A stretch of DNA of 51,860 bases from an uncultured Oscillibacter sp. GTDB lineage: Bacteria; Bacillota; Clostridia; Oscillospirales; Oscillospiraceae. Positions 6,375 to 15,361 of this stretch are shown piece by piece; position 1 is the stretch's first letter, and every line of letters begins with the position of its first letter. Under the pieces are notes generated by a model that was not told the DNA's origin, did not search any database, and saw nothing but the letters and a program-made list of their open reading frames with translations. Position numbers and translations under genes: made by a program. The stretch covers positions 1-51,860 of the forward strand of contig CAJTSM010000008.1 in assembly GCA_910578935.1 (NCBI GenBank). The letters run 5' to 3'.

Positions 6375-6983
6375 ATGTGTACAGAGACCTTCCTCCGGCT
6401 GCCGGAGGAAAAGCGGCGCCGCTTTCTCGACGCCGCTTGGGAGGAGTTCTCCGGGGCCCGCTTCACCGACGTGTCCATCAACCAGATCGTGCGCCGGGCG
6501 GGCATCCCCAGGGGAAGCTTCTACCAATACTTCTCTAATAAGGAAGACCTCTTCGCCTACCTCCTGGAGGAGGTGCGGAACCACGTCAAGGAAGAGTACC
6601 GCCGGGTATTGAAGACCAATGGCGGGGACATCTTTCAGGCTCAGCTGGACTGTTTTGACCATATGACCTCTCAGGAGATGGCCCTGGACCCGATGATGGA
6701 GCGGTGTATGGGTTTTATCCGGAACAACCAAGGAGTCGATATCCAAAAGTTCCTCCCCACCCGCCCGGCCCAGCGGCTGCTGGACGGACTCTGGGACGTT
6801 ATCGACCTCTCCGGCCTCCGGGAACCCACCCAGGAATATGGCCGGACCGTCTTCTGCCTTCTGATGGCCGCCCTGGGCAGCGCCTGTATGGACGCCATGC
6901 TCTGCCCGGAGGACCAGGCGCTCCACCGGAGAGAACTGGCGGCCAAATTGGAAATCGTCAAGCACGGCAGCCTGGGAACTTAA
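6375..6983 (+). CDS. TetR/AcrR-family transcriptional repressor
   Basis: This 202-residue protein has an N-terminal TetR HTH: FTDVSINQIVRRAGIPRGSFYQYFSNKEDL (residues 30-59). Its ligand domain has no close recognisable match. The start is the ATG at 6375 with a GTGGGGGA site; an earlier in-frame ATG lies inside the second operator and lacks a site. It opens the gene cluster for a tripartite efflux pump and sits behind twin TGACA-N3-TGTCA operators. It likely represses itself and, by readthrough, the pump, releasing on binding an effector. Confidence 0.9.
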   Translation: MCTETFLRLPEEKRRRFLDAAWEEFSGARFTDVSINQIVRRAGIPRGSFYQYFSNKEDLFAYLLEEVRNHVKEEYRRVLKTNGGDIFQAQLDCFDHMTSQEMALDPMMERCMGFIRNNQGVDIQKFLPTRPAQRLLDGLWDVIDLSGLREPTQEYGRTVFCLLMAALGSACMDAMLCPEDQALHRRELAAKLEIVKHGSLGT

Positions 6984-6991
6984 AATTTTCC

Positions 6992-7020
6992 TTGACCTTC
7001 CCCCAGGTGGAAGGTGTAAA
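6992..7020 (+). promoter_or_regulatory. Possible internal promoter before the TolC-like gene
   Basis: TTGACC (6992-6997), 17 bases, TGTAAA (7015-7020). The spacer is filled by the dyad CCTTCC-N7-GGAAGG (6996-7014). It might be a regulated promoter or a weak hairpin separating the regulator from the pump genes. Confidence 0.35.
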
Positions 7021-7103
7021 AACAAGAAGGATTCCCACGGAAACGGTGACGCTTCCGCGTTAACGGATGAAAACCATACATATGTAACAATAAGGAGGAC
7101 CAC

Positions 7104-8561
7104 ATGAGGAAACAATGGACCGCCCTGCTGCTGGCGCTGGCTTTGGCGCTGCCGCTGTGCGCCATACCCGCCCTGGCCCAGACAGACCAGGAGGCTCAAA
7201 CAGCGGCGGAACAGCCTGAGCAGGACGCCGCGGCCTCCGGAGAGAACAACTCCTCCGAAGAGGCGGAAACTTCCGTTCCACCCCTGGAGGAAGCGGAAAC
7301 TTCCGGAGGAGCGTTCCCTGCCTCTGAAGGCGGCAGCGCCATCGTGGTACGGCCTGGGGGAACGCCGGAAACCACCGCCAAGGACAGCACCATGGACGAT
7401 GAATTGGTCTTTACCGGGGAAGACGACTTCCGCTATCTCGCCTTCGAGGACCTGAAAGACCGGGTGCTGGAGGGAAGCCTGACGGCCCGGATGCTTCAAG
7501 AATCCATCGCCTCCATTGACGCCATGGACTACACCAGCATGGCCCAAGCTCTAAACGCCCAGATGAGCAGCCTGGAAGCCGCCCAGAAAATGTACGCCCA
7601 GATTCCCGTATCCACCCCCATGGAGGGGGCCATGCAGGGCTATATCATCTCCAACCTGGCCAGCTCCTACGGCAGTCTGAACAGTTCCGTATCCGACCTG
7701 GCCTCCGGCAAACTCCAAAAGGACGCCGCCGCCGCCCGCCGGCAGCTGAAAAACGCCCAAGACCTCACTGTGGTGGGAGCGGAATCTCTGTACTTCGCCA
7801 TTTTAGAGCTGGAGCAAACCAAGGCCACCCTCCAACGGAATCTCACCGCTCTGGACCGCCAGTTGGAGGAGATGGAACTCCGTTATGATCTGGGGCAGAT
7901 TTCCGCCCTGACCCTGGAGCAAGTGCGAAACGGCCGCGCCACCCTGCAAAGCAATCTCAGCACCCTGGAGATGAACCTTCGCCGCTGCAAACTGCAAATG
8001 CAGTCCATGGTGGGGGCTGGACTCAACGGCTCTTTGGTGCTGGGACCCCTGCCGGCGCTGAGCCAGGAACTGGTGGACTGCATGGATTATAAGCCGGACC
8101 TGGCGGAGGCCAAGGATCACAGCTATGACCTATTTGCCGCCAAGAAAAAACTGGATGAGGCGGAGGACACCTATGACGACACCCGGGCGAACTATGCGCA
8201 GGATACATACAATGTCCGCAGCGCCCGGCACACCTATGAGGCGGCGCTGTACGAGTACAAGATGTCGGTGCAGAACTTTGAGATGAATTTCCGCAGCGCC
8301 TTTGACTCCGTAAAAGACTACCAGCAGGTCCTGCGTTCCGCGCAGACCTCCCTGGCCTTCCAGGAGAACAGCTATGCCTCTTCCGAGCTGAAATACCGCC
8401 AGGGCACAATTTCCCGCAACGCCCTCCTGGAGGCGGAGGACTCCCTTGCGGAAGCCAAGGACGCCGTGGAAACCGCCCGGCGAAACCTGTTCACCGCCTA
8501 CCGGACCTACTACTGGGCCGTCAATTACGGCGTAACCAGCAGCGGGCAGACCGGAACATAA
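7104..8561 (+). CDS. TolC-family efflux protein
   Basis: This 485-residue exported protein is the first component of a tripartite pump. A signal peptide ends near PALA-QT (residue 25). It is followed by a low-complexity Glu/Ala/Ser-rich linker to about residue 90, then long heptad-rich helices with two TolC-type repeats: ALRQLKNAQDL...YDLGQISALTLEQVR and ELKYRQGTISRNALLEAEDSLAEAKDAVETARRNL. The motif YRQGTISRN is typical of TolC repeats. It precedes the membrane-fusion and RND genes with 30-base spacing. In an organism expected to lack an outer membrane, what this protein docks with is unclear. Confidence 0.85.
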   Translation: MRKQWTALLLALALALPLCAIPALAQTDQEAQTAAEQPEQDAAASGENNSSEEAETSVPPLEEAETSGGAFPASEGGSAIVVRPGGTPETTAKDSTMDDELVFTGEDDFRYLAFEDLKDRVLEGSLTARMLQESIASIDAMDYTSMAQALNAQMSSLEAAQKMYAQIPVSTPMEGAMQGYIISNLASSYGSLNSSVSDLASGKLQKDAAAARRQLKNAQDLTVVGAESLYFAILELEQTKATLQRNLTALDRQLEEMELRYDLGQISALTLEQVRNGRATLQSNLSTLEMNLRRCKLQMQSMVGAGLNGSLVLGPLPALSQELVDCMDYKPDLAEAKDHSYDLFAAKKKLDEAEDTYDDTRANYAQDTYNVRSARHTYEAALYEYKMSVQNFEMNFRSAFDSVKDYQQVLRSAQTSLAFQENSYASSELKYRQGTISRNALLEAEDSLAEAKDAVETARRNLFTAYRTYYWAVNYGVTSSGQTGT

Positions 8562-8591
8562 GGGCAAGCGACGACGATTTGGAGGAACTAC

Positions 8592-9848
8592 ATGACAAAG
8601 AACAGAATCCTGGCGGCGCTGCTCGCCGCCGTGCTGGCGCTGTCCCTGTCCGCCTGCGGCGGCGGGACGGGAGAAACGCCGGAAGAGGAACCCGCCAGCC
8701 CGGGCGTCGCCGTCCAGGTGGAAGAGATCGGCGCGGACACCATCTATACGGAAAACACCGTCTCCGGCCAGCTGGCAGCCGAGGACCAATCCACCATCAT
8801 GGTGGCTGTCAGCGCCAAATGCACCGCCGTTTACGCTGAGGCGGGGGACGAAGTAAAGGCGGGCGACATGCTCTGCACCCTGGATCTGGGCAGCACTCTG
8901 GCCTCCCACAACGCCGCCAGCATCAACTACCGCTCCTCCGCCCAGAGCTACAACGACCAGGCGGCGGTCTTTGAAAAGCAGATCGCCCTGGCGGAAAAGA
9001 ATGTCCGGGACCTGAAGGAGCTCTTTGAGATCGGCGCGGCTTCCCAGCTGGAGATTGACCAGGCGGAGCTCCAGCTCCAAACCGCTGTCGCCCAGCGGAA
9101 CTCCACCCTCTCCCAGCTGGAGGCGGGGATGCAAAGCGCCTTGTCCAATGTGGAGCAGCTGGATACCGTCCTGGAAAACGTGGACGCAAGGGGCAACGTC
9201 ATCGCCCCCAGCAGCGGTACCCTGGTAACCATGAACGCCACCGAGGGGGGCTTTATCTCCAACACCGCCCCCGTGGCCGTCATCGACGGCGCGGAGCAGA
9301 TGAAAGCCGTGGTCCAGGTTTCCGAAGCTCTGGTTCCCAAACTCGCGGCGGGAGATACCGCCGACGTGACCGTCAGCGCCGCGAACCAGACCTTTGAAGC
9401 CACAATCCGCTCCGTAGAGCGGGCGGCCAACATGCAGACCCGGCTCTACACCGTCACGCTGTCTCTGCCCTCCGACACGGATGGGCTGTTGGCGGGCATG
9501 TTTGCGGATGTGACTTTCCACACCGATGTGTCTGAAAACACCATCGTGGTTCCCACCGAGGCGGTGCTGACCCGGGGTGAAACCCAGTACGTCTTCGTGG
9601 TGGAAAACGGCGCCGCCAAATACGTCGAGGTCACAACAGGCCTCACAGGCAACGGCGTGACGGAGGTTCTCACCGGCCTTTCCGCCGGGCAGCAGCTGGT
9701 CACCGTGGGTCAGGCGTATCTGAGCGACGGCGACCCGGTCCGCATCGTCTCCGGCGGGGACGCTCCCGCTCCGGCGGAGGCCCCGGAGGAGAACGCGGAA
9801 TCCGGCGAGGACGCCGCTCCCGAGAACGGAGACGGCCAGGGGGAATAA
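8592..9848 (+). CDS. RND efflux periplasmic-adaptor-type (membrane fusion) lipoprotein
   Basis: This 418-residue HlyD/AcrA-family adaptor begins with a lipoprotein signal ending LSAC (Cys22). It then shows a lipoyl-like half (VYAEAGDEVKAGDMLCTLD), a coiled-coil hairpin (about residues 100-200) and the second lipoyl half (GNVIAPSSGTLVTM). The beta-barrel domain contains AVVQVSEALVPKLAAGD, and the C-terminal domain VPTEAVLTRGETQYVFVVENG. The tail is Glu/Ala/Pro-rich. It bridges the TolC-like protein and the RND permease, and lies 6 bases before the permease start. Confidence 0.92.
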   Translation: MTKNRILAALLAAVLALSLSACGGGTGETPEEEPASPGVAVQVEEIGADTIYTENTVSGQLAAEDQSTIMVAVSAKCTAVYAEAGDEVKAGDMLCTLDLGSTLASHNAASINYRSSAQSYNDQAAVFEKQIALAEKNVRDLKELFEIGAASQLEIDQAELQLQTAVAQRNSTLSQLEAGMQSALSNVEQLDTVLENVDARGNVIAPSSGTLVTMNATEGGFISNTAPVAVIDGAEQMKAVVQVSEALVPKLAAGDTADVTVSAANQTFEATIRSVERAANMQTRLYTVTLSLPSDTDGLLAGMFADVTFHTDVSENTIVVPTEAVLTRGETQYVFVVENGAAKYVEVTTGLTGNGVTEVLTGLSAGQQLVTVGQAYLSDGDPVRIVSGGDAPAPAEAPEENAESGEDAAPENGDGQGE

Positions 9849-9854
9849 GAGAAG

Positions 9855-12800
9855 ATGAGTATTGCCAGAGCAAGCATTCAGCACAAGGTGGCAACCATCC
9901 TGGCCAGCATTCTGATCTGTGTCTTTGGATTGATGTTCGCCACCCAGCTCCAGATGGCCCTGATGCCGGAGATGGAGATGCCCATGGCCGTGGTGGCCTG
10001 CTACTATAACGGGGCCAACCCCAGCGACATTGAGGAGCTGGTCACCCGGCCCCTGGAGGGGGCTATCATGTCCGTCCCCGGCGTGGATGAGATTTCCTCC
10101 ACCTCCTCCGACGGCGTCAGCCAGATTCAAATCACCTATGTGGACGGCACGGACCTGGACATCGCCGCCACAAAGCTCCGGGAGCAATTCGATATGGTGA
10201 GCCTCCCGGAGGACGCTATGGATCCGGTCATTATCAACATGAACCTCAGCGCCTTGATGCCCACGGCCATGATCGCCCTGGTGGGCGAGGACTTGAGCCA
10301 GCTCCAGAGCCTGGCGGAGGACCTGGTGGTCCCCGCCCTGGAGCGGATCAACGGCGTGGCCCAGGTGACGGTGAACGGCGGCGTCAGCCAGCAAATTGCC
10401 GTGGAACTGGACCCCACCCGGGCGGCGGGCTACGGCCTCTCCGCCTCCTACGTGTCTCAATTCCTGGCGGGGCAGAACCTGATTTACCCCGGCGGCAGCC
10501 TGGAAAACGGCTCTAAAAAGCTGACCGTCTCCACCGACGCCAAGTTTCAAACCGTGGACGACGTGGCGAATATGATCCTCTCCCTTCCCACCGGCGGAGC
10601 CGTGCGCCTGGCCGAGGTGGCCAACGTGAAGCTGGAGGACAAGGACATGGACGCACAGGCGCGCTCCGGTGAGGCCGCCTGCGTGGTGCTCCAGGTTTCC
10701 AAGCAGTCCGCCGCCAACGAGGTTTACGTCTCCGATCAGGTGGTGAAGCGGCTGGAGAGCCTGAAAGCGGATAACCCCAGCCTCCGTTACTCCGCCCCCT
10801 ACCTTGCCAGCGATTACATCAACCAGACCGTGGACGCCGCCTATCAGAACATCCTCCAGGGCGTGCTGCTGGCAGCCATTGTGGTGCTGCTGTTTCTCCG
10901 CCGGGGAGGGGCCACTTTGACCATCGCCGTGTCCATGCCCATCTGTATCCTGACGGTCTTCGTCCTCATGCGGGCCTTCAACCTGACGCTGAATATGATG
11001 TCTCTGGGCGGCATCGCCATGGGCGTGGGCATGATCGTGGATAACTCCATCGTGGTTCTGGAGAATATCTACCGCTTCTCCGCCGACGGCCACAACCGGG
11101 AGAGCGCCTGTATTGAAGGCACCAAGGAGGTCACCTCCTCTGTCCTGGCCTCCACCCTTACCACGGAAGCGGTCTTTGTCCCCCTGGCCCTCACCGGCGG
11201 CATGGCCGGGATGATGTTCAAGGACTTCTGCCTCACCATCGCCTCCTTGATCTTCGCGTCTCTCGTCATCTCCCTGACTCTGGTGCCCCTGCTCTGCTAT
11301 TTCACTCTGGATGAGGAGAAGGTCCGCCGCCGCCAGGAAAAACAGGCTGGGAAACAGCCCGGTCCCCTGAAAAAACTGGTTGGAAAAATCAGCGCGTTCT
11401 ATCTGAAAACACTGGACTACTTTGTCCATCACCTGGCGCTGGGGATGCTGGCCTCCTTCGCCCTGGTGGTTGTTTTCGGCGTCACCCTGGTGAACACCAA
11501 GATGGTCCTCATCCCCGATATGGACCAGGGAACGGTGAACCTCAGCATCAGCATGCCCATCGGCTCTCAGCTGAATGAAACCTCCGCCATTGCCGACCGG
11601 GTATCCGCCATCACGGAGGCGGAGGTGCCGGAGATTGAGGAGATGTTCTATATCGCCTCCAACGAGTCCGTCACCATGATGCTGGACATCGGCTCCAAGT
11701 CCCAGCGGGACCGGAGCAGCAACGACATCGCCCAGGCCCTTCGGGAGGCTCTTCAGGACATCGCGGGTTGTGAGATAACCGTTTCCGCCTCTGACGCCAG
11801 CGCCATGATGGGAGGCGGCGGGGACATCGCCGTAAACATCGAAGGCGACGACTACGCCACCCTGGAATTCCTGGCGGACGACCTGATTTCCCAGATCGAG
11901 GCTCTGCCCGACGCGGTGAATGTGAAGAGCTCCCTTTCTGACGAAGTGCCTCAGGTAAAAGTTTCCGTAAACCGGGAAGCCGCCGCCCAGTACGGCCTCA
12001 CCGCCGCCTCCATCGGCGCGGCGGTCCGGTCCGAGCTCACCGGCTCCACCGCCACCAAGGTCACCCTCAACAGCCGCGAGCTGGACGTAGTGGTCCGGGG
12101 CGGCGGCGCGGCCGCCAAAAGTCTGGACGCCCTGCGGTCCATGGGCGTCCCCTCCGCCATGGGCGGGACAGTCCCCCTGTCCTCCGTGGCAAATGTCTCC
12201 ATTGAGCAGGCTCCCCAGACGATCACCCGGTCCAACCAGACCAGGCAGGTCACCATTTCCGGCGATTCCGTCAGCGGCGACACCGCCGCCATGACTGTGG
12301 CCATCTGGGAAATTTTGGACAACTACACCTTCCCCCAGGGCTACGCTGTGGAAACCAACGGTTCTTATGAAACGATGATGGAGAGCTTCGGCGACCTGCT
12401 GATTGCCCTGGCGGCGGCACTGCTGCTGGTATATTTTGTCCTGGCGGTGCAGTTTGAGTCCTTCCTCATGCCCGTCATGGTCATGCTGATCCTGCCGGTG
12501 GCCTTCACAGGCTCCCTGTTTGGGCTGCCCGTGACGGGGCGGGACCTCTCCATGCTGTCCCTGGTGTCCATCATCATGCTGGCGGGCACGGTGGTCAACT
12601 CCTCCATCATCCTGGTGGAATACATTAAAATCCGCCGGGCCAGGGGGGAAGAGCGGGAAACCGCCATACTCAACGCCTGCCCTCTCCGGGTGCGTCCCAT
12701 CCTGATGACCACGCTGACCACCATTTTAGCGATGGTGCCCATGGCCCTGGGTCTGGGAGAAACCAACGAAATGATGAGCGACATGGGCATCACCATGATC

Positions 12801-13028
12801 GCGGGCATGGTGATTTCCACCATCGTGACCCTGGTGTTCACTCCGGTGTATTACTCTGTCATTGACAACTTGAGTCATGTCTTCCGCCGGAAGAACAGCA
12901 AGGGCGGCAAGCCCCCGAAAAAAACCCGGAAACCCTTTTTCCATCGCAGGAGCAAGGAGCTTCCCACTCCTGAGATTCCTGCGGTCCCGGCTTCCAAACC
13001 GGAGGCCGTCCCTGCGGAAACCACCTGA
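9855..13028 (+). CDS. RND-family efflux permease (AcrB/HAE type)
   Basis: This proton-driven exporter of 1057 residues has the full duplicated architecture: TM1, large extracytoplasmic loop, TM2-6, then the same again. Family motifs include VVACYYNGANPSDIEELVTRPLE, a TM4 segment GMIVDNSIVVLENIYR, and GTVVNSSIILVEY in the TM10 region. At the classical relay positions the TM4 pair is Asp396-Asn397 rather than Asp-Asp, and the TM10 lysine position is Asn915. This pattern is seen in several non-proteobacterial RND proteins. The C-terminus is Lys/Arg/Pro-rich. It is the last gene of the pump operon; the substrate is unknown. Confidence 0.93.
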   Translation: MSIARASIQHKVATILASILICVFGLMFATQLQMALMPEMEMPMAVVACYYNGANPSDIEELVTRPLEGAIMSVPGVDEISSTSSDGVSQIQITYVDGTDLDIAATKLREQFDMVSLPEDAMDPVIINMNLSALMPTAMIALVGEDLSQLQSLAEDLVVPALERINGVAQVTVNGGVSQQIAVELDPTRAAGYGLSASYVSQFLAGQNLIYPGGSLENGSKKLTVSTDAKFQTVDDVANMILSLPTGGAVRLAEVANVKLEDKDMDAQARSGEAACVVLQVSKQSAANEVYVSDQVVKRLESLKADNPSLRYSAPYLASDYINQTVDAAYQNILQGVLLAAIVVLLFLRRGGATLTIAVSMPICILTVFVLMRAFNLTLNMMSLGGIAMGVGMIVDNSIVVLENIYRFSADGHNRESACIEGTKEVTSSVLASTLTTEAVFVPLALTGGMAGMMFKDFCLTIASLIFASLVISLTLVPLLCYFTLDEEKVRRRQEKQAGKQPGPLKKLVGKISAFYLKTLDYFVHHLALGMLASFALVVVFGVTLVNTKMVLIPDMDQGTVNLSISMPIGSQLNETSAIADRVSAITEAEVPEIEEMFYIASNESVTMMLDIGSKSQRDRSSNDIAQALREALQDIAGCEITVSASDASAMMGGGGDIAVNIEGDDYATLEFLADDLISQIEALPDAVNVKSSLSDEVPQVKVSVNREAAAQYGLTAASIGAAVRSELTGSTATKVTLNSRELDVVVRGGGAAAKSLDALRSMGVPSAMGGTVPLSSVANVSIEQAPQTITRSNQTRQVTISGDSVSGDTAAMTVAIWEILDNYTFPQGYAVETNGSYETMMESFGDLLIALAAALLLVYFVLAVQFESFLMPVMVMLILPVAFTGSLFGLPVTGRDLSMLSLVSIIMLAGTVVNSSIILVEYIKIRRARGEERETAILNACPLRVRPILMTTLTTILAMVPMALGLGETNEMMSDMGITMIAGMVISTIVTLVFTPVYYSVIDNLSHVFRRKNSKGGKPPKKTRKPFFHRRSKELPTPEIPAVPASKPEAVPAETT

Positions 13029-13035
13029 GCGCGCA

Positions 13036-13074
13036 AACAGCGGGCCGCCCGTAAAGGGCGGCCCGCTGTTTTTT
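13036..13074. terminator. Strong bidirectional terminator after the RND operon
   Basis: A perfect 15-bp stem (AACAGCGGGCCGCCC) with a GTAAA loop, then six T residues. The convergent DUF3298 gene ends 4 bases beyond. Confidence 0.92.
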
Positions 13075-13077
13075 CGT

Positions 13078-13944
13078 TTATCCGTCGGCTTTCGCGGCGC
13101 TTCCCTCTTCCAGACCCAAAAGCTCTCTGCCATGCTGGCCCAGGTGGGGCCGCAGCTGGTCATAGGTCAGGTGAAACACCTGGGGCCCGGCGGCGTAGCA
13201 CGCCAGCTCGTAGGGGGAGAAGCCCACGGTCATGCCCGCCTCGTCGAAGCTGACGGCGTAGCTGCTCCAGTCCGCCAGAATGGTTTCATAATCTCCCCAG
13301 TAAAAATCCTTGGGAGCCATGCCCATCTCCGCCGCGGTTTCCCGGGCCTGTTTCACCAGGGCCAGGCGGACCGGTTCCCGAAGGTCCCCGCCCTCATCCA
13401 AAATCTCCGGCTCAAAAAACGCCCCGGTATCCAGGTCAAAGTTCCAGCTCATCAGGATGCTGTTGGGGTGAGCCCCGCCGGTGTAGGTATAGTAAACGCC
13501 GGAGACGCTGATCAGGGTTTCCGTCTGGTACACGGTGCAGCTCAAGTCATCGGTGTAAGCCATCGGCTCCTGCTCAGACTCGTTCCGAAAAGCCCGGTCC
13601 TCCTTTGCGCCCTTCGCCAGGGTCTGGGGATTGTCTTTCCAGGCTGAAAAACGGGCATTGAAGGTTTCCGCCATCTCCAGCGCCCGCCTCTCTCCCTCCG
13701 TGGCGGCCTCTTTTAAAGGGCCCCCATCCTCCAGCAGCACCCGCAGCACCGGCAGATCATAAGAGCAAATGGCCAGGGCGGCGCCATCCTCATCCCGCAC
13801 AGTTTCCGCATAGTTCTCAATCTCCACCGCAAGGGTGAGGGAGGCGGCGGGCTCCGGAAGGGCGTTTTTCACATTGGTCAGCGTCTCCCCGGCACAGCCG
13901 ATCAGGGTGCTCAGCACGATAAACAGGGCGATCATGGTACTCAT
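13078..13944 (-). CDS. DUF3298 (RsiV-like) domain lipoprotein
   Basis: This 288-residue protein has an N-terminal hydrophobic segment ending in a lipobox-like LIGC (Cys17). A DUF4163/DUF3298-type extracytoplasmic module follows: SVSGVYYTYTGGAHPNS and, at the end, VSFDEAGMTVGFSPYELACYAAGPQVFHLTYDQLRPHL. Related modules occur in RsiV, where they bind lysozyme, but the anti-sigma part is absent here. The start is supported by AAAGGAGG. It lies 18 bases downstream of tmcAL, so it is probably co-transcribed. Role unknown. Confidence 0.82.
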   Translation of the reverse strand: MSTMIALFIVLSTLIGCAGETLTNVKNALPEPAASLTLAVEIENYAETVRDEDGAALAICSYDLPVLRVLLEDGGPLKEAATEGERRALEMAETFNARFSAWKDNPQTLAKGAKEDRAFRNESEQEPMAYTDDLSCTVYQTETLISVSGVYYTYTGGAHPNSILMSWNFDLDTGAFFEPEILDEGGDLREPVRLALVKQARETAAEMGMAPKDFYWGDYETILADWSSYAVSFDEAGMTVGFSPYELACYAAGPQVFHLTYDQLRPHLGQHGRELLGLEEGSAAKADG

Positions 13945-13962
13945 TATGAGTTCCTCCTTTGT

Positions 13963-15171
13963 TCAGCCCGCCCTCCCTTTGCAGATCACCGGGCCCGTCC
14001 GCCACTCATCCGGGACGGCGGACGGGTCGGGGCAGGCCAAGGCATAGAGGCGGCTTGCCCGGGCCTCCAGGTCAAAGAGGCGGCGGGCCTCCTCCGAAAG
14101 GCGGCGGACAGCGGCGGGCTTGGTTAGAACCGGCAGGGTGGAGGTTCTCCGCATCCCGGCCAGCAGGGCCGTTCCCCGTTCGTTTTCCGCCAGGACCCGC
14201 AAATAGACGGGCCGCTCCGGCGGCGCGGGGGGAAGGCCCAGATAGGCCCGGAACACCATCCGGCGCAGCCGGGCCAGGGGGTAGCGTTTCGTCTTCACGG
14301 TCTCCAGCAGCTCCGCCAGGGACGCGGCGGAACCGGCGGAGCGGGCAAAGCGGCGGTACAGGCCCTCGTTCCCCAGGTCCAGGGCGGCCCAGTCCGCCTC
14401 CTCCAGGAAGCGCAGCCGGGCCAAAACCGCCCGCTCACAGTTCGCAAGCGCCGCGGGAGCCCGGCCCGCGGCCCGCTCCTCCCGGTAGCCTTCGGCCATG
14501 GCGGGGGCCATAAGGGACAGGGCCCGCTCCTCCTCCCCCCGGTGAATCAGCGCCCGGACGGCGGAAGCGGAGGCAAAGCCGTCCCCCGCAGTTTCGCTGT
14601 TGTGTTCCGCCCCCCGGCGGGGGACGGCGACGGCCTGGATGCCGCTGCCCCGAAGGGCCTTGCAGTATTCCACGCCCAAGGTGTCGTTGGGCCGCTCCAG
14701 CGCCCGGGCATCCTCCCGGGAAAGCAAAGTCTCCAAAACCCGCTGGCGGGCGGCGGGAAAGCTGTCGCCTTTTTTCAGCTCCTCCCGGAGCTTTGGGGAA
14801 AACGCTTCCGCGCACAGGGCCTCCGCGCAGCGGATCAAGGGCGCGGCGTCCCCGCCCTCACTGCCAAAGACCAAATGGGTGACGGCCCCGGTGGCTTTCA
14901 GCGTCTCCACAGCCCCGGCGGCGAACCCCTCCGCCGAACTGAGCGCCCAGGAAACGGGCAGCTCCAGCACCAGATCCGCCCCGCTGCGAACGGCGGCGGC
15001 GGCCCGGGCAAACTTACCCGCAATGGCGAAATCTCCCCGCTGGACATAGTTTCCGCTCATGACGCAGAGAATCCCCGTCTCCGGCCCCAGGAGGCGGCGG
15101 GCCTCCGCCATCAGGTGGACGTGGCCCATATGAAGGGGATTGTATTCTGTAATAATACCAGCGGCGGTCAT
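13963..15171 (-). CDS. tmcAL: tRNA(Met) cytidine acetate ligase TmcAL (YlbM family)
   Basis: This 402-residue nucleotidyltransferase-like enzyme forms N4-acetylcytidine at the wobble position of elongator tRNA(Met), using acetate and ATP in Bacillus. The HxGH motif is in EYNPLHMGHVHLM near the N-terminus, followed by CVMSGNYVQRGDFAI and a central region with PNDTLGVEYCKAL. The start at 15171 is chosen because AAGGGGG lies upstream; earlier in-frame codons fall in the ackA promoter region. Its divergent neighbour is acetate kinase, another acetate-using gene, probably by coincidence. Confidence 0.92.
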   Translation of the reverse strand: MTAAGIITEYNPLHMGHVHLMAEARRLLGPETGILCVMSGNYVQRGDFAIAGKFARAAAAVRSGADLVLELPVSWALSSAEGFAAGAVETLKATGAVTHLVFGSEGGDAAPLIRCAEALCAEAFSPKLREELKKGDSFPAARQRVLETLLSREDARALERPNDTLGVEYCKALRGSGIQAVAVPRRGAEHNSETAGDGFASASAVRALIHRGEEERALSLMAPAMAEGYREERAAGRAPAALANCERAVLARLRFLEEADWAALDLGNEGLYRRFARSAGSAASLAELLETVKTKRYPLARLRRMVFRAYLGLPPAPPERPVYLRVLAENERGTALLAGMRRTSTLPVLTKPAAVRRLSEEARRLFDLEARASRLYALACPDPSAVPDEWRTGPVICKGRAG

Positions 15172-15224
15172 AAAATTCCCCCTTGAAGTGGTGACAAAAA
15201 AGTGACAGTTTGGTAAAAAAGCGG

Positions 15225-15252
15225 TTGTAACTCCCGAAAAGTCTGGTATAAT
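15225..15252 (+). promoter_or_regulatory. Promoter of ackA
   Basis: TTGTAA (15225-15230), 16 bases, then TGG-TATAAT (15247-15252). The ~100-base leader contains a hairpin (15267-15293, GGGAAAGCGGG with CCCGCCCTTCCC). Confidence 0.7.
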
Positions 15253-15361
15253 GGAGTTGGACAACAGGGAAAGCGGGGCCTCCCGCCCTTCCCTGCCGCT
15301 CTATGTTATACGAAATTTGGGAACGGCGCAAGCCCTTCCCCAAAAAGAGGAGACGGTCATC

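Noticed and set aside
8130..11432. 1100-codon open frame on the minus strand across the TolC/adaptor/RND genes
   Set aside because: It mirrors genuine plus-strand genes with clear family motifs. The translation is His/Gly/Val-rich low-complexity typical of antisense frames in GC-rich DNA, with no start signal.
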